Shown piece by piece: positions 35,167-45,468 of a stretch of DNA of 64,000 bases. How positions within the stretch are numbered: the stretch's first letter is position 1; each line of letters begins with the position of its first letter. Position numbers and translations under genes: made by a program. Below the pieces are notes generated by a model. The model saw only the letters and a program-made list of their open reading frames with translations. It made no database searches and was not told the DNA's origin. The stretch covers positions 105,991,417-106,055,416 of the forward strand of contig NC_077222.1 in the NCBI RefSeq assembly GCF_024763615.1, read 5' to 3'. This stretch comes from Phlebotomus papatasi. Lineage: Eukaryota > Arthropoda > Insecta > Diptera > Psychodidae.

Positions 35167-36499
35167 TAAATATTTAGGCGAGTTCCACACGGAGAGTTGG
35201 CTTTTCCCACAAAATCAAATTCTCACTTCTGGAGGATACGGTAATATTTTAGGTTTATTTATATTGTTTCTATAGAGGCGTGGCTTATTTTCTAAGGGTA
35301 GGTTCTATTCAAAATTAGGTTTTGTGGTATTAAGTCTCTTAGATGTGCAATATTCCATAATTATCATTAGATTACTAATGAAAAAGGCATTGTCTAAATT
35401 ATTTTTGGTAGGAACTTATTCAGGAAATCCCTTACTTTATGCTCTTAATATTTTAATTATGCTTTTCTTTACTATTAATCCTTGAAATAGATTTTTCCTG
35501 AGAAAAAAAATGAAATTTTCAAAGGCTAACGACATTCGAAGACTGACCACATTCCCCCTTTCAGCAAAATATGGGATTAGAGAAAAAAAAAGTTACAGTC
35601 ATGTGAAGGGCAACCACTTGGGAGCAATGTATCCGAGTTTCCATGTTCATCTCTCAATTTAATAAATTCGTCTGAGGTTTATCACACATCTTACTTCCTC
35701 GGACAACTCCCCAACCGCTGACCCTAACACCTCTCTCAGTCACCCAGCCACTCAATGCATCCCCAAGTGTCCAATGCGTGAATCACAAACATTGATTGAT
35801 CACCTTAATCTATTTCTTGGTCTAACTATAGCCATTCACCATTCTCAAGTGGCTCTTCATATTTTGGAGGGGCCATCGAACCAGAGTATGTGCAAAACCA
35901 CCACTTCATCCGGCACACCCTCATCCCTCATTTGCCATTCACACCGACATTTGGGGAGCTTATTGAACGGAACTATGGGTTATCCAAAAGGCTGGGGAAA
36001 ATGTACGAGAAACCGATGAGAAAAAATATCCACCTATAAATAAAGTGAGAGATATTGCTTCTGCCAAAAATAGCGAAAATCCCACGCCGACAGTTTTCTC
36101 CCCAACATCCTACACCCCCAGTTCCCAGATGACCCCTTAGGAACCAAAGCCAGACAAGTGATAAGAAAAACTTTCTCTAGGTCAATTCGTTTCAATTTTT
36201 TGTCCGTCTCACCTACGCACCCGCCTCACCAAACCAGAGAGAAACTTTCCTTTGTCAGGAAACTTTGAGTGCTAAACAGTCTCTTGGTAAAACAATAAAA
36301 TTGCTCCAGGCTTCATCTTTGGTTACCACCTCACGTGAACTCGACTGAAATACTTTGTGATGAAGAGTGATGTATTCAGCTAAATGCTCGATTTGGGAAG
36401 CTTTTACAAATCTGGCAAGATACTCATAAATTTAAGGAACCATTAGTTACACATTAAGAAAGGTAAGAGTTTAAGGATTAAGGTTACTTAAGGTTTGAT
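35167..36499. other. Intron stretch with a GC-richer section
   Basis: 35690-36330 has higher GC than its flanks and many C runs, but no convincing exon. The 81-codon frame at 35774-36019 shows no domain. A GGCGTGGCTTATT word lies near 35277. Confidence 0.4.
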
Positions 36500-38400
36500 T
36501 CTTGGTTCTCAAGAGAAATTTACAAGTTCATTGGAGCGCTCTTTGGGTTCTCAAGCGTTTCTTGTAATCCGAATTTACTTCCGGACTCTTAAATGTTCTC
36601 AAGTGGTTCCTTGGTTGCCCTACTTTCCGTTCCGGAATTCCGTGGATTTCGGACGTTACCGACATCCGAAACGTTCCTTAGATCCCTAAGAAGTCTTATT
36701 ATTCCTAACCGTGTCTAGGACATTAAAGCATTCTTCATTTCCCAAGAGTTCCTGGGCTTCCAAGCTACTTCCGGATACTTAAGTTTTCGCCGAATTCATA
36801 AGCGTACCCAAGTTTACTAATCCCCTATATAGGAATTAAGCATCCCATTAATTAAGAATGTCCGAGTTTCCAAGCGTTGTGTTCCCAGAAAATTCAAGTG
36901 TTCCTCGACTTTTCAAGAGAATCGAAGATATTTAAACTTTTCTTGGATTCGCAAGAGTTTCAGAGTTCCCAAACCTTCCGATGAAATTTAAATTTAAATA
37001 TTCTTTGGAATCCTAAGTTTTTCTGAACCCATCATCGTTCTCATGATATTCAAGAGTTTACCGGGTTCCCAATTATTCCCAGGATATTTAAGCATTCCTC
37101 AAATTTGTCGGAATATCTCAGGTATCCACGTGTTTCAGGATTCTTTCTAGTTCTTCTAGCTTCCAAGTATTTCTAGGGTATTTAAGCTTTCATTGGATTT
37201 CCAAAAGTTTCCAATTCTCAAGCCTTCTCAAGATATCCAAACTTTCTTCAGGTTCCCAGTCATTTTTAAGACATCAAAACTTTCTTAGAATATCCAAATG
37301 TTCCTTGGGGTCTCAAGAGTTCTCAAGGTTACCAATCGTTCTTAAGACGTCCGAATTCAAGCAATCTTCAGGTTTTAAAACCTTCTTAAAATATCCAAGC
37401 GTTCTCTTCAGAATTCCAAACTTTCTAAAAATATCCAAACATTCTTCAGGTTCCTAATGGTTCCCAAGAGTTCTCAAGGCTACCAATCGCTCTTAAGATG
37501 TCCAGGCGTTCTTAATATGTTCAAGCGTTCTTCTGCTTACCAAGCATTCTCAAAATATCCAAATCTTCTTTGAGTTTCCAAGCTTTCTCAGGATATCCAA
37601 ACGTTTTTCGGATTCCCAAACCTTTTTAAGATACCCAAGCGTTTTCCGGGTTCCTAAGCCTTCTTAAGATATCCAAGCGTTCTTCAGATTCTCAAGCTTT
37701 CTCAAGATATCCAATCGTTTTTCGAGTTCCGGAACTTTCTTAAAATATCCAAGCATTCCCTCAGGATCTGAAGCCCTCTTAAGATATCCAAGCTTTCTTT
37801 TCGGGTTTCCAAGCTCTCTAAAGATATCCAAACATTCTTCAGGTTTCCAAGAGTTCTCAAGGCTACCAATTGTTCTCAAGATGCCCAAGCGTTCTTAATA
37901 TATTCCAGCGTTCTTCTGCTTTCCAAGCTTTCTTAAGATACCCAAGCATTCTTCGGGTTCCTAAGTCTTCTCAAGATACCCAAGCGTTCTTCCGGTTAAT
38001 CTTTCTGAAGATATTCAAATGGAAATCTTCTTTAGGTTTCCAAGCCCCCTTAAGATATCAAAGTGTTCTACGGTTTCCCAAACCTTTTTAAGATATGTAA
38101 GCATTCTTCGGTGTTCCAGGCCTTCTCAATATATGTAAAAATTCTTCGGATTCTCAAGCTTTCTCAAGATATCCAAGCGTTCTTCGGGTTCCCAAGCCTT
38201 CTTAAGATAGCCAAGCTTTCCTTCGGACTTCAAGCTTTTCAAAGGTATCCAAGTATTTTTCAGTGTCCCAAGCCTTAGCAAAAAATCCAAGCGTTCCTTC
38301 AGGTTCCTAAGCATTCATAACACATCCAGGTAGTCTTCGGATTCCAAAGCTTTCTCGAAATATCCAAGCGTTCCTTTGAGTTCCTAAGCACAGATAACAG
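36500..38400. repeat. Degenerate tandem repeat, unit about 42-45 bp
   Basis: Repeats the theme CTTAAGATATCCAAGCGTTC, TTCGGGTTCCCAAGCCTT. Regular from about 37200 to 38400 and looser before that, where the words AAGCGTTC, GGATTTCCAAG and TTCCCAAG are still recognisable. Roughly 35-40 units. Many neighbouring units differ by a multiple of three, so in-frame repeating peptides appear on both strands, but all frames close within about 75 codons. Confidence 0.85.
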
Positions 38401-38403
38401 GTT

Positions 38404-38625
38404 CCTATAACACAGATTATCTAGTACATCATACCACTTCTCCTAAATCCGAGGCACCTTCCCTTCTTTCGAAAACAAATGTCAAATTGGAAAGAGTTTT
38501 GTTTTCTAAACGTTTTTACGTTTCTACGTATACAATTTTACTTTTCGTAGGCCAACGAATTTGGAATTTTAACCACCTTCGACTGGCATAAAATTTTCGA
38601 AATTAACATACAGTAGACTTCTCAA
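38404..38625. repeat. Dispersed repeat family 3, copy a
   Basis: Closely matches 40581-40759: CAGATTATCT-GTACATCATA, CGAAAACAAATGTCAAA, TTTTCTAAACGTTTTTACGT, TTTACTTTTCGTAGGCCA, CCACCTTCG and a final CAGTAGACT. This copy has about 25 extra bases after CCACTTCTCC. Parent element unknown. Confidence 0.8.
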
Positions 38626-39037
38626 GGTATCCAAGCGTTTCTTCGGGCTCATAACCCTTCCTGAAATCCTAAACATTCACAGAATATTCACAAGTTTTTC
38701 AAATTTTCAAGCCTTTTCCAGTCTTCCAGGGTTCTTAACAACTTCTCAACTTTCTCAACAACTTCTCCCATACGTTTCAAGAGTTCTAAATACAAATTAA
38801 AGGATATATGAATTGACTTCTTAAACTTAAACATTTTCAAAGCACCAGAATTATGAGGGATACAAATTACAAAATTACAAATTATAAAAACCTGATTTCA
38901 AACATTAGGGGAAGGTTGTGAGAATTTTACGAACTTTAGTTCAATGTTAATTGTATTTATGTAGAGGGAAATCGTCAATCAGAGCAAATAACACTCAAAT
39001 CATCCAGTTTTTTCTCAGAGGAGTTAGGAAAAATTCC
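38626..39037. other. Intron stretch
   Basis: Loose continuation of the 42-bp repeat words to about 38780, then AT-rich sequence. TAGGGGAAGG at 38911 and again near 39132 resembles the left end of the TA MITEs in this window, but no right ends were found. Confidence 0.4.
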
Positions 39038-39110
39038 TGCCTCCACCCAGAATCGAACTGGAGACCTCTCGTTAACCAGACGAGTGCTCTACCAACTGAG
39101 CTATAGAGGC
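39038..39110 (-). tRNA. tRNA-like sequence with GGU (Thr-type) anticodon, possible pseudogene or SINE head
   Basis: On the minus strand a complete cloverleaf can be drawn. The acceptor pairs GCCTCTA with TGGAGGC (one G-T pair), the D arm is GCTC-AGTTGGTA-GAGC, the anticodon stem is CTCGT/ACGAG with loop CTGGTTA, and the T arm is TCCAG-TTCGATT-CTGGG. The discriminator is A. The anticodon reads GGU, decoding ACC. Eukaryotes normally read threonine with AGU, and position 37 is U instead of a purine, so a working tRNA is doubtful. A TTTTT tract follows within ten bases. Box A and box B are intact. Confidence 0.6.
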
Positions 39111-39736
39111 CACATGCTAGCCCTCTAGGCTTAGGGGAAGGCTTTCATGTTTCGCACACACTCTATCTTCGAACACTTCATATTTTCCCATATTCTCACT
39201 CAATTTATTTTTTTCTGATTATTTCTCAAATGATTACTATATATTGTCTTCTTTGTAAAAATTGTTGAGTTCTACTAAAGCAATGAAATATGGTTAAAAG
39301 TTTATCCCATCTGGAAAATGAATGAGCCAACGACTGGAAAAAATTTGTCCTTACGATGTAAAATGACCTGTATTAAATTGCCCATTCATTCAAGGATCTT
39401 TTCGCCGAATTATTATAAATGTTGGGACAAAAGCATGTGCAATAAATCTCGTACATTCAACTCACCTTGGTCAATAAGTGAGAAAAAACATTGAAATACC
39501 ATGAAATATTAGTCCTAAAAGGAAAATTAAAGGAGAGAAAAGTGAAAAAATTGCTATCCTTGTGCTATCCCAAAAAAAAAGTTTGTAGAGAGAGAAGGGA
39601 GGGACAGATTTTAAAGAAAGGATCTTTAAAATCCTGTGGGAATGTTAAAAATTAATATTTCAGTCATGAATGTTCTTAGGAAGATGTTTCAGCATTCACT
39701 GTAATGACATGGCACAAAACACATTTAATTTTCCAG
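39111..39736. other. Intron end before the second Ig2 exon
   Basis: AT-rich and ends in TTTAATTTTCCAG. Nothing else recognised. Confidence 0.5.
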
Positions 39737-39905
39737 GTAATTAGTTACGATTCAACACGAGGCGGTGTCTCTGTAATCACTGAAAAGGGTGAAGTAACAA
39801 CTTCCTACCTACTCATCCAGGATGCTGAGCTCACCGACTCCGGCAAATACTCGTGCAGCCCATCAAATGCGGATGTGGCGAGTGTTCGAGTGCACGTCCT
39901 CAATG
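39737..39905 (+). CDS. dpr: dpr-family gene, exon encoding the second half of Ig domain 2
   Basis: Starts in phase 0 after TTTTCCAG, continuing QDE with VISYDSTRGGVSVITEKGEV. It then encodes TTSYLLIQDAELTDSGKYSC with the second Ig2 cysteine and SPSNADVASVRVHVLN, ending in phase 1 at GTATGC. RGG-SV-TEKG, TDSG-Y-C-PSNAD-ASVRVHV is the Dpr family signature and the strongest match in this window. The preceding intron is about 12.8 kb. Confidence 0.94.
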
Positions 39906-40580
39906 GTATGCTTATATTCACTCTCTGTGTACAATTCCTCATCTCAAAACTCCCAACATCCCCATCACATTCATCATCCTACCCAGAGATCCGTTCCCAA
40001 CTCCCAAACCACCTCAGTACAGAGTCCCTGACTCATACTCCCAGTGTCACCTAATTACATGGAGCCACTGCCACCCCTCAAGTACCTCACACGCAGCACT
40101 CAATAACTCCCAATCAGGGTGTGCGGCACTTGAGGGCATGTGTTATGAACGTGATCTTGGGAAAATGCATGGAACATCCCATGACGTGATACAAACTACA
40201 CCATCTTCTGGCAAACCACGAGGATTGTCATTTCAGTCTTTGTGGTTATCAAACACCCCTTAGATATCTCTCAAGACGCAAATGCACAAGTTCTCTGTTG
40301 TCAAATTAAGACTCTTAATTGCCCTCAAAGTGACATTCAGAGGTTCCTGATGAATACTGATAATGGCATGTAAGTTCTCATATAATTGAAAGTTTGCCTA
40401 ACTATCGAAAAAGGACCACAATTTGGACAAACTTTCAAACGTTACATTGTTGAAAAAGGTTTCAAAATTGCTTAATTTCGGTATTAGGAACAGTTTTTTC
40501 AGTTTTGAAACTAAGATTTGGTGCGAGATTGATATCGAATTTATGAGAATAATTGATATAATAATGTATCCATTTATTAT
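39906..40580. other. Intron stretch
   Basis: 39950-40260 is richer in GC and stays open for 136 codons in a frame different from the dpr exon. I see no splice-supported coding evidence, so I leave it as intron. Confidence 0.4.
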
Positions 40581-40759
40581 ACAGATTATCTGGTACATCA
40601 TACCACTTCTCCGAAAACAAATGTCAAAATGGAAAAAGTTTTGTTTTCTAAACGTTTTTACGTTTCTACGTATACGATTTTACTTTTCGTAGGCCAGCGA
40701 ATTCGGAAATTGACCACCTTCGCCTGGCATTCAATTCTCGAAATTAACGTTCAGTAGAC
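40581..40759. repeat. Dispersed repeat family 3, copy b
   Basis: Direct-orientation partner of 38404-38625, sharing the same ordered blocks and the CAGTAGACT end. Confidence 0.8.
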
Positions 40760-41600
40760 TATTGCTAAAATTCGGGCTTTTTCAAGATCAGGCTACTTTT
40801 TAATTCGGGCGGCAGTAACTTTTGAAAAAAGTTTCTTGTAATTTTTCATGTTTGATTATGATTATCAAATGAAGCAAATACCCTCAAATTTGCCATGGTT
40901 TGTCTTAGTTTTAATGTGATTATGCATTATATTACGTGATTTTCATGAAATTTACAATTGGAAATTTGAAGCAAAATAATATCCGATTTATCGACAAATA
41001 CGATCATGAAACTTTGCGAGTCCAATGATTTTTTATTCGCCTATGTAGCCACGATAGAACTAGATGAAACCATAGTAAATTAAGTCATATTTGCTTCAAT
41101 TTAATTCTGTTTAAAATTCAACGTACTCCGAAGTAAAATTTCCCTAAATATATTTATTATTTATTTATTATTTGAATTACCCGGTGAACATAAATATCTG
41201 AAAAAGCAGTTCCAAGCATATTTTTGCAAAGTTTGTGCTAACTAGTTAGGGGTCCTTGAAGAAAAAGTGCTTTCTAATAAGTATGAAAATGGAACTGATC
41301 GGTGTTTGCTGCGGGCGATGAAGGAACTAAACACTTCTTGTGGTATCTTGAGAATTCCTCAACAGATAGCACTAGGAACACTTAGGAGATTTTCTCTTTC
41401 TAACAAAATAGACATGCAGAATTTTTCATTTTAATATTTTATTATCTTTTGATTATTTTCGTTACCTATAATAAATAGACTAAATGGGAATTACATAACT
41501 GTCTTCTAAGAATCTTGTTTTTAAAGATTTGTCAAGTAAAACTATACATTCCTGATTGATAATTCGGCATTTTTCTATTTTTCCAGGTTTATTTGGTTAA

Positions 41601-41743
41601 CCCCCTTTAGGATGTGTGCGACACCGGTGTCTCAAATACAAAAAACATTTTTGTGACTATTTTTAGAGAACTTTATAACTTTCTATAGTCGAGAAGAAAA
41701 TTTTCGGTTTTGGTACACCTGTGTCCCACTCGTCCTTAAAGGC
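41601..41743. mobile_element. piggyBac-like MITE, 143 bp, TTAA target site
   Basis: TTAA flanks both ends (41597-41600 and 41744-41747). The left end reads CCCCCTTTAGGATGTGTGCG then ACACCGGTGT; the right end, complemented, is GCCTTTAAGGACGAGTGGGA then CACAGGTGTACC. A sister copy is at 45336-45464. The TTAA site and CCYTTT start fit piggyBac-type non-autonomous elements. Confidence 0.75.
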
Positions 41744-42370
41744 TTAAGTGCCATTTTCCCCATTTTCATTCAATTTATAAAAGAGCCATTTTTCTTCAAA
41801 ATCGCTATTCCGCAAGTTTTTCAAAAAGATCTTGGTATTTGAATTAAACGTGCCTGAAGAAGTCGAAATGTTTCCAAGCCGTGTGGCAATTGAACTCGAA
41901 ACATTTTTTTTTTACTAATATTTACAGTAAATATACTTATGGTTTGAAAGGCTTGAAATATGTTTTACAAAATTAGTTTTATTTTTACTTTTTTTTTTAT
42001 TTTTTTTCTTTAAATATTAAAATGATAGGTACATAATTTTTAAGCCAGAAAAACGTGTTTGAAATTGGCGTATTATTCTCTTTAAAAATTTATTAAAATC
42101 GTCATATTTACTACAAAAAATATACAGGCCGTACTTAAAAATGATATAAATTTAGAGCTTTAATCAAGTGGTGAATAATGGCTCTCAGGGTGAATCATGA
42201 GCGGCGATCAACAAAATTGTGCCAATAAGGAGCTTGAAATTGTCAGATCGGCACAATTTTTTCTGACATCGACAGATTGCATGTAATAATTGGCAGATCC
42301 GCACAATTTTAGCGAAGAAACTGCAGGTGTCAATTCACTCTTATGAAATATACCGTTCATTTAAACTCGT

Positions 42371-42434
42371 TTTTTTTTTTTCCACCTTACCTATAAGGTC
42401 TTATTGGCTTATAGCCCATTAAAGACCGCAGACT
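42371..42434 (-). mobile_element. Small poly-A-tailed retroposed insert with 12-bp target duplication
   Basis: The 12-mer ATTTAAACTCGT occurs at 42359-42370 and again at 42435-42446. Between them lie 64 bp that start with a run of T on the + strand, so on the minus strand the insert ends in poly-A. A tail plus a duplication of this length is the mark of LINE-driven target-primed insertion, probably a severely 5'-truncated copy. Source sequence unknown. Confidence 0.7.
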
Positions 42435-42489
42435 ATTTAAACTCGTATAACATCATAAATATTCCACAGACAATTCCAGTGGTAAATTT

Positions 42490-42652
42490 TAATGTACATA
42501 TACAGAAATTCTGTGGAAATTCTGTGGAAATTCTGACAAATCGACTGACTGGGACGAGATCGATAGGTCGACACAAGATCGAAATGCCAAAACCAGAAAT
42601 CTGAACAATTTTTACAAAAGATAGGAAGATCGGCACAGTTATCTACCCCTTG
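42490..42652. repeat. Dispersed repeat family 2, copy b
   Basis: Shares ordered blocks with 19104-19285, ending in GGCACAGTTATCTACCCC. Within it GGAAATTCTGT is repeated twice. Confidence 0.6.
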
Positions 42653-43569
42653 ACTTCAATCTTTTCTAGTGTACGAAAATTTTGATTAACAAATTTTTAA
42701 ATATATCAGAACGTTTTTGAACCATTTTTCTACCAAAATTTGAATATATAAAAAAAGAAATAAGTAAAAAGTAGTAAAAACATTAAATCCCGGCTGTAAT
42801 TAAATTTCATTTAATCAACAATAGGTTTAAATTATGCAATTATACCCCGGTGAGCCTTTTGGATTGTGAAAATTTCGTGAAAACAATATTTTCATCCTCT
42901 TGTTCATACTCAAAATCAAAATTCAATTTATTGTGAAGCTGAAGAGAAGAATAAGCATACAAAGATAAGGATGAATGTATCCAGTAGGTTTGAGAAAGAA
43001 ATTAAATATATTAAATTCAATTAATTCCTGTCCAGAAAGGAACATGTAGTTTTCAATGAAAATTTTGCATTTGCTGTCGAGTTCTAATAATTGCCGAGAG
43101 CTATGTAAAGGAAAATTGACATACCCCTCTATGTATAAGCTATTCTGTGCATTTTCCCCCAAAGCGACAATGGCAGAAGTTGATGATGCCAGAGAAAAGT
43201 CCCTTGTATGCTTTTCTATGCAGTATTCAGTGTGTGCCAAAGAAAACATCTCCCCTCAAGTAGATTTATTGAATATGACTGCACTTCAGTCATTACCCAA
43301 ACATTGCATAAGCTTGAGAAATTTGACGATATAAATCTATTGACCGCTTGTGAGAAATGCAACATACAAATTCCATTATATCCACTTCCTCTCCATTCAA
43401 GAATTCACCCATCCTCTCTGTGGTTTTAGATATCAATTGTAAATTCTACGAACCCCCCACCCCCCAATTTAAGCAATCTCCAACACAATCTGCCAGCAAT
43501 ATTGCTAAGGCATTCTCTCAGTTATTTTGATGATGAATTTTCCCTATATTTCCTACATCTCTGTTGCAG
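42653..43569. other. Last intron, distal part
   Basis: AT-rich and ends in a CTCTGTTGCAG acceptor. Frames at 42923-43429 have no domain and lie within the intron. Confidence 0.45.
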
Positions 43570-43721
43570 GAGAACGTCCTGAAGCAATGCAGACTGGTTC
43601 AGCTGGATTATCGAGCAGTTGTGTCTGTATCTCAATACTAATTATTATATCAAACATTTACAATTATCTAAGGGTATGTCTTGGTCTCCAATCACTCCAT
43701 TCAGATAGTCATTTACGGTGA
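43570..43721 (+). CDS. dpr: dpr-family gene, C-terminal exon
   Basis: Begins in phase 1 after TCTGTTGCAG. It encodes GERPEAMQTGSAGLSSS, a stretch typical of the end of Dpr proteins just after Ig2, then the hydrophobic segment VCISILIIISNIYNYL, then a polar tail, and stops at TGA 43719-43721. A GPI signal or membrane anchor is expected for this family. A strong AGG-GTATGT donor sits in frame at 43673/43674. If it is used, the polar tail seen here is replaced by another exon. An AATAAA occurs 20 bp past the stop. Confidence 0.85.
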
Positions 43722-43740
43722 TAAAATTACATATACATAA

Positions 43741-43746
43741 AATAAA
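43741..43746 (+). terminator. Candidate polyadenylation signal of the dpr gene
   Basis: AATAAA 20 bp after the stop codon. A second AATAAA lies near 43930. Which is used, if either, is unknown. Confidence 0.45.
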
Positions 43747-44096
43747 GCTGTATGCATTATATTCTGCCCATTTCCCACCATCCCGTGCCCCATTTTGTCT
43801 CTATCAGACTTTACTGGAAAATCCATGAGATTTCCATCGTTTGAAAGGCAAGAAAAGGTCCCTGAGAGTGTGGGAAAATGGTCAAGAATTTAATTATTAA
43901 CTTCAAGAGTAGAAATACGATTTTGTGTAAATAAAGTTGGAATAAGAAAACTATTTTCAAGTGTATAGTTAATGAATGAAGTACGAGTTAAATAAAAACT
44001 CATAATTAAATTTGAAATTCAAATAATAAATTGAAACTAATTGGAAACTTGGAAAAATTCGCAGAGTACGAAGAAAAACTAGAAAAAAAGAAAATC
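43747..44096. other. Downstream flank of the dpr gene
   Basis: AT-rich. It ends in the 32-bp word that is repeated on the other side of the assembly gap. Confidence 0.4.
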
Positions 44097-44596
44097 NNNN
44101 NNNNNNNNNNNNNNNNNNNNNNNNNNNNNNNNNNNNNNNNNNNNNNNNNNNNNNNNNNNNNNNNNNNNNNNNNNNNNNNNNNNNNNNNNNNNNNNNNNNN
44201 NNNNNNNNNNNNNNNNNNNNNNNNNNNNNNNNNNNNNNNNNNNNNNNNNNNNNNNNNNNNNNNNNNNNNNNNNNNNNNNNNNNNNNNNNNNNNNNNNNNN
44301 NNNNNNNNNNNNNNNNNNNNNNNNNNNNNNNNNNNNNNNNNNNNNNNNNNNNNNNNNNNNNNNNNNNNNNNNNNNNNNNNNNNNNNNNNNNNNNNNNNNN
44401 NNNNNNNNNNNNNNNNNNNNNNNNNNNNNNNNNNNNNNNNNNNNNNNNNNNNNNNNNNNNNNNNNNNNNNNNNNNNNNNNNNNNNNNNNNNNNNNNNNNN
44501 NNNNNNNNNNNNNNNNNNNNNNNNNNNNNNNNNNNNNNNNNNNNNNNNNNNNNNNNNNNNNNNNNNNNNNNNNNNNNNNNNNNNNNNNNNNNNNNN
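44097..44596. other. Assembly gap, 500 N
   Basis: Exactly 500 undetermined bases, a typical placeholder length. The 32 bp before it (44065-44096) are repeated after it (44597-44629) with one extra A. All open frames crossing it are artefacts. Confidence 0.99.
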
Positions 44597-44629
44597 AGTA
44601 CGAAAGAAAAACTAGAAAAAAAGAAAATC

Positions 44630-45049
44630 GCAAATTGCGTTTTCATTTGATGAAAATGCAAAAAGAAAATAATGAATTTATTGATTAATGAAGAATTATA
44701 GAAATATTTAATATAGAGATATTTAATAAAAGAAAAAGAAATCCATATATAGGGAGAACCGGTAGCAATGGAAAAGAAAACTCTAGAGACAACAATATTA
44801 TCAATTAGCAAAATAAAACCTATGTACAACGTCATTTGATGACTTGAAGATTTTTGTGAGAATGGTACTAAAGGAATGAGAATTTATTGAGAAAATTACC
44901 ACTTGTCTGTTAATTGCTCCTCAGACAAAACTACTCTCAATTGAAGAAATTGCAGAGATGCTGCTGGGAATGATACTCAAAGGAATGAAAAATAATGCAC
45001 TATGACACAGATCTGTGCAAGATATATTGGCGCAGTGTTATTAGTTAGC
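44630..45049. other. Intergenic stretch
   Basis: AT-rich, nothing recognised. Confidence 0.4.
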
Positions 45050-45294
45050 ACACTTTTTAGATCAGGAAAATTTCGTGAAATCAAAATTCATATCCTTTTC
45101 TCTCTCACACGTTTTGCATATGTCTATCTCATTCTTTCGCACTCTAAATTCAATTGTAGTAAATTCAATTTGTTGTGATGTTTAAAAGAAGAAGAAGAAG
45201 AGTGCGAAAGAGTGAGATAGACATATGCAATAGACTTGAGAAAGAAAGGGATGCGAATTTAGATTTCATGAAATTTTCCTAATCTAAAAAGTGT
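45050..45294. mobile_element. MITE family 4, copy a
   Basis: Inverted ends ACACTTTTTAGATCAGGAAA and the complement of ACACTTTTTAGATTAGGAAA, then TGAAATC-AAATTC. Inside, GCATATGTCTATCTCA and GAGTGCGAAAGAGTGAGATA form a second inverted pair around an AGAAGAAGAAG stretch. Related copies are at 60985-61205 and 62807-63068. Confidence 0.8.
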
Positions 45295-45335
45295 CTCGGA
45301 GCCATAAGGCTTGGATTTGGAACAAAACATATTAA

Positions 45336-45464
45336 CTCTTCAAGGACAAATGGGACACCGGTGTCCCAAAAATAAAAAATTAACTTTTCGGACTATTTAG
45401 AGGAAAAAATAAATTTCTATAGTTATTTTTTTTGGACACCGGCGTCTCACTCGTCCTTAAAGGG
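45336..45464. mobile_element. piggyBac-like MITE, 129 bp, TTAA target site
   Basis: TTAA at 45332-45335 and 45465-45468. Ends CTCTTCAAGGACAAATGGGA and, complemented, CCCTTTAAGGACGAGTGAGA. Just inside the left end lies the perfect palindrome GGGACACCGGTGTCCC, mirrored as GGACACCGGCGTCTC on the right. Sister copy at 41601-41743. Confidence 0.8.
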
Positions 45465-45468
45465 TTAA

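Noticed and set aside
39853..40263. 136-codon + frame overlapping the Ig2 exon
   Set aside because: Out of frame with the clearly coding dpr exon and continues into the intron past a good donor. No domain.
43969..44835. Long open frames across the N run on both strands
   Set aside because: They exist only because N is not read as a stop.
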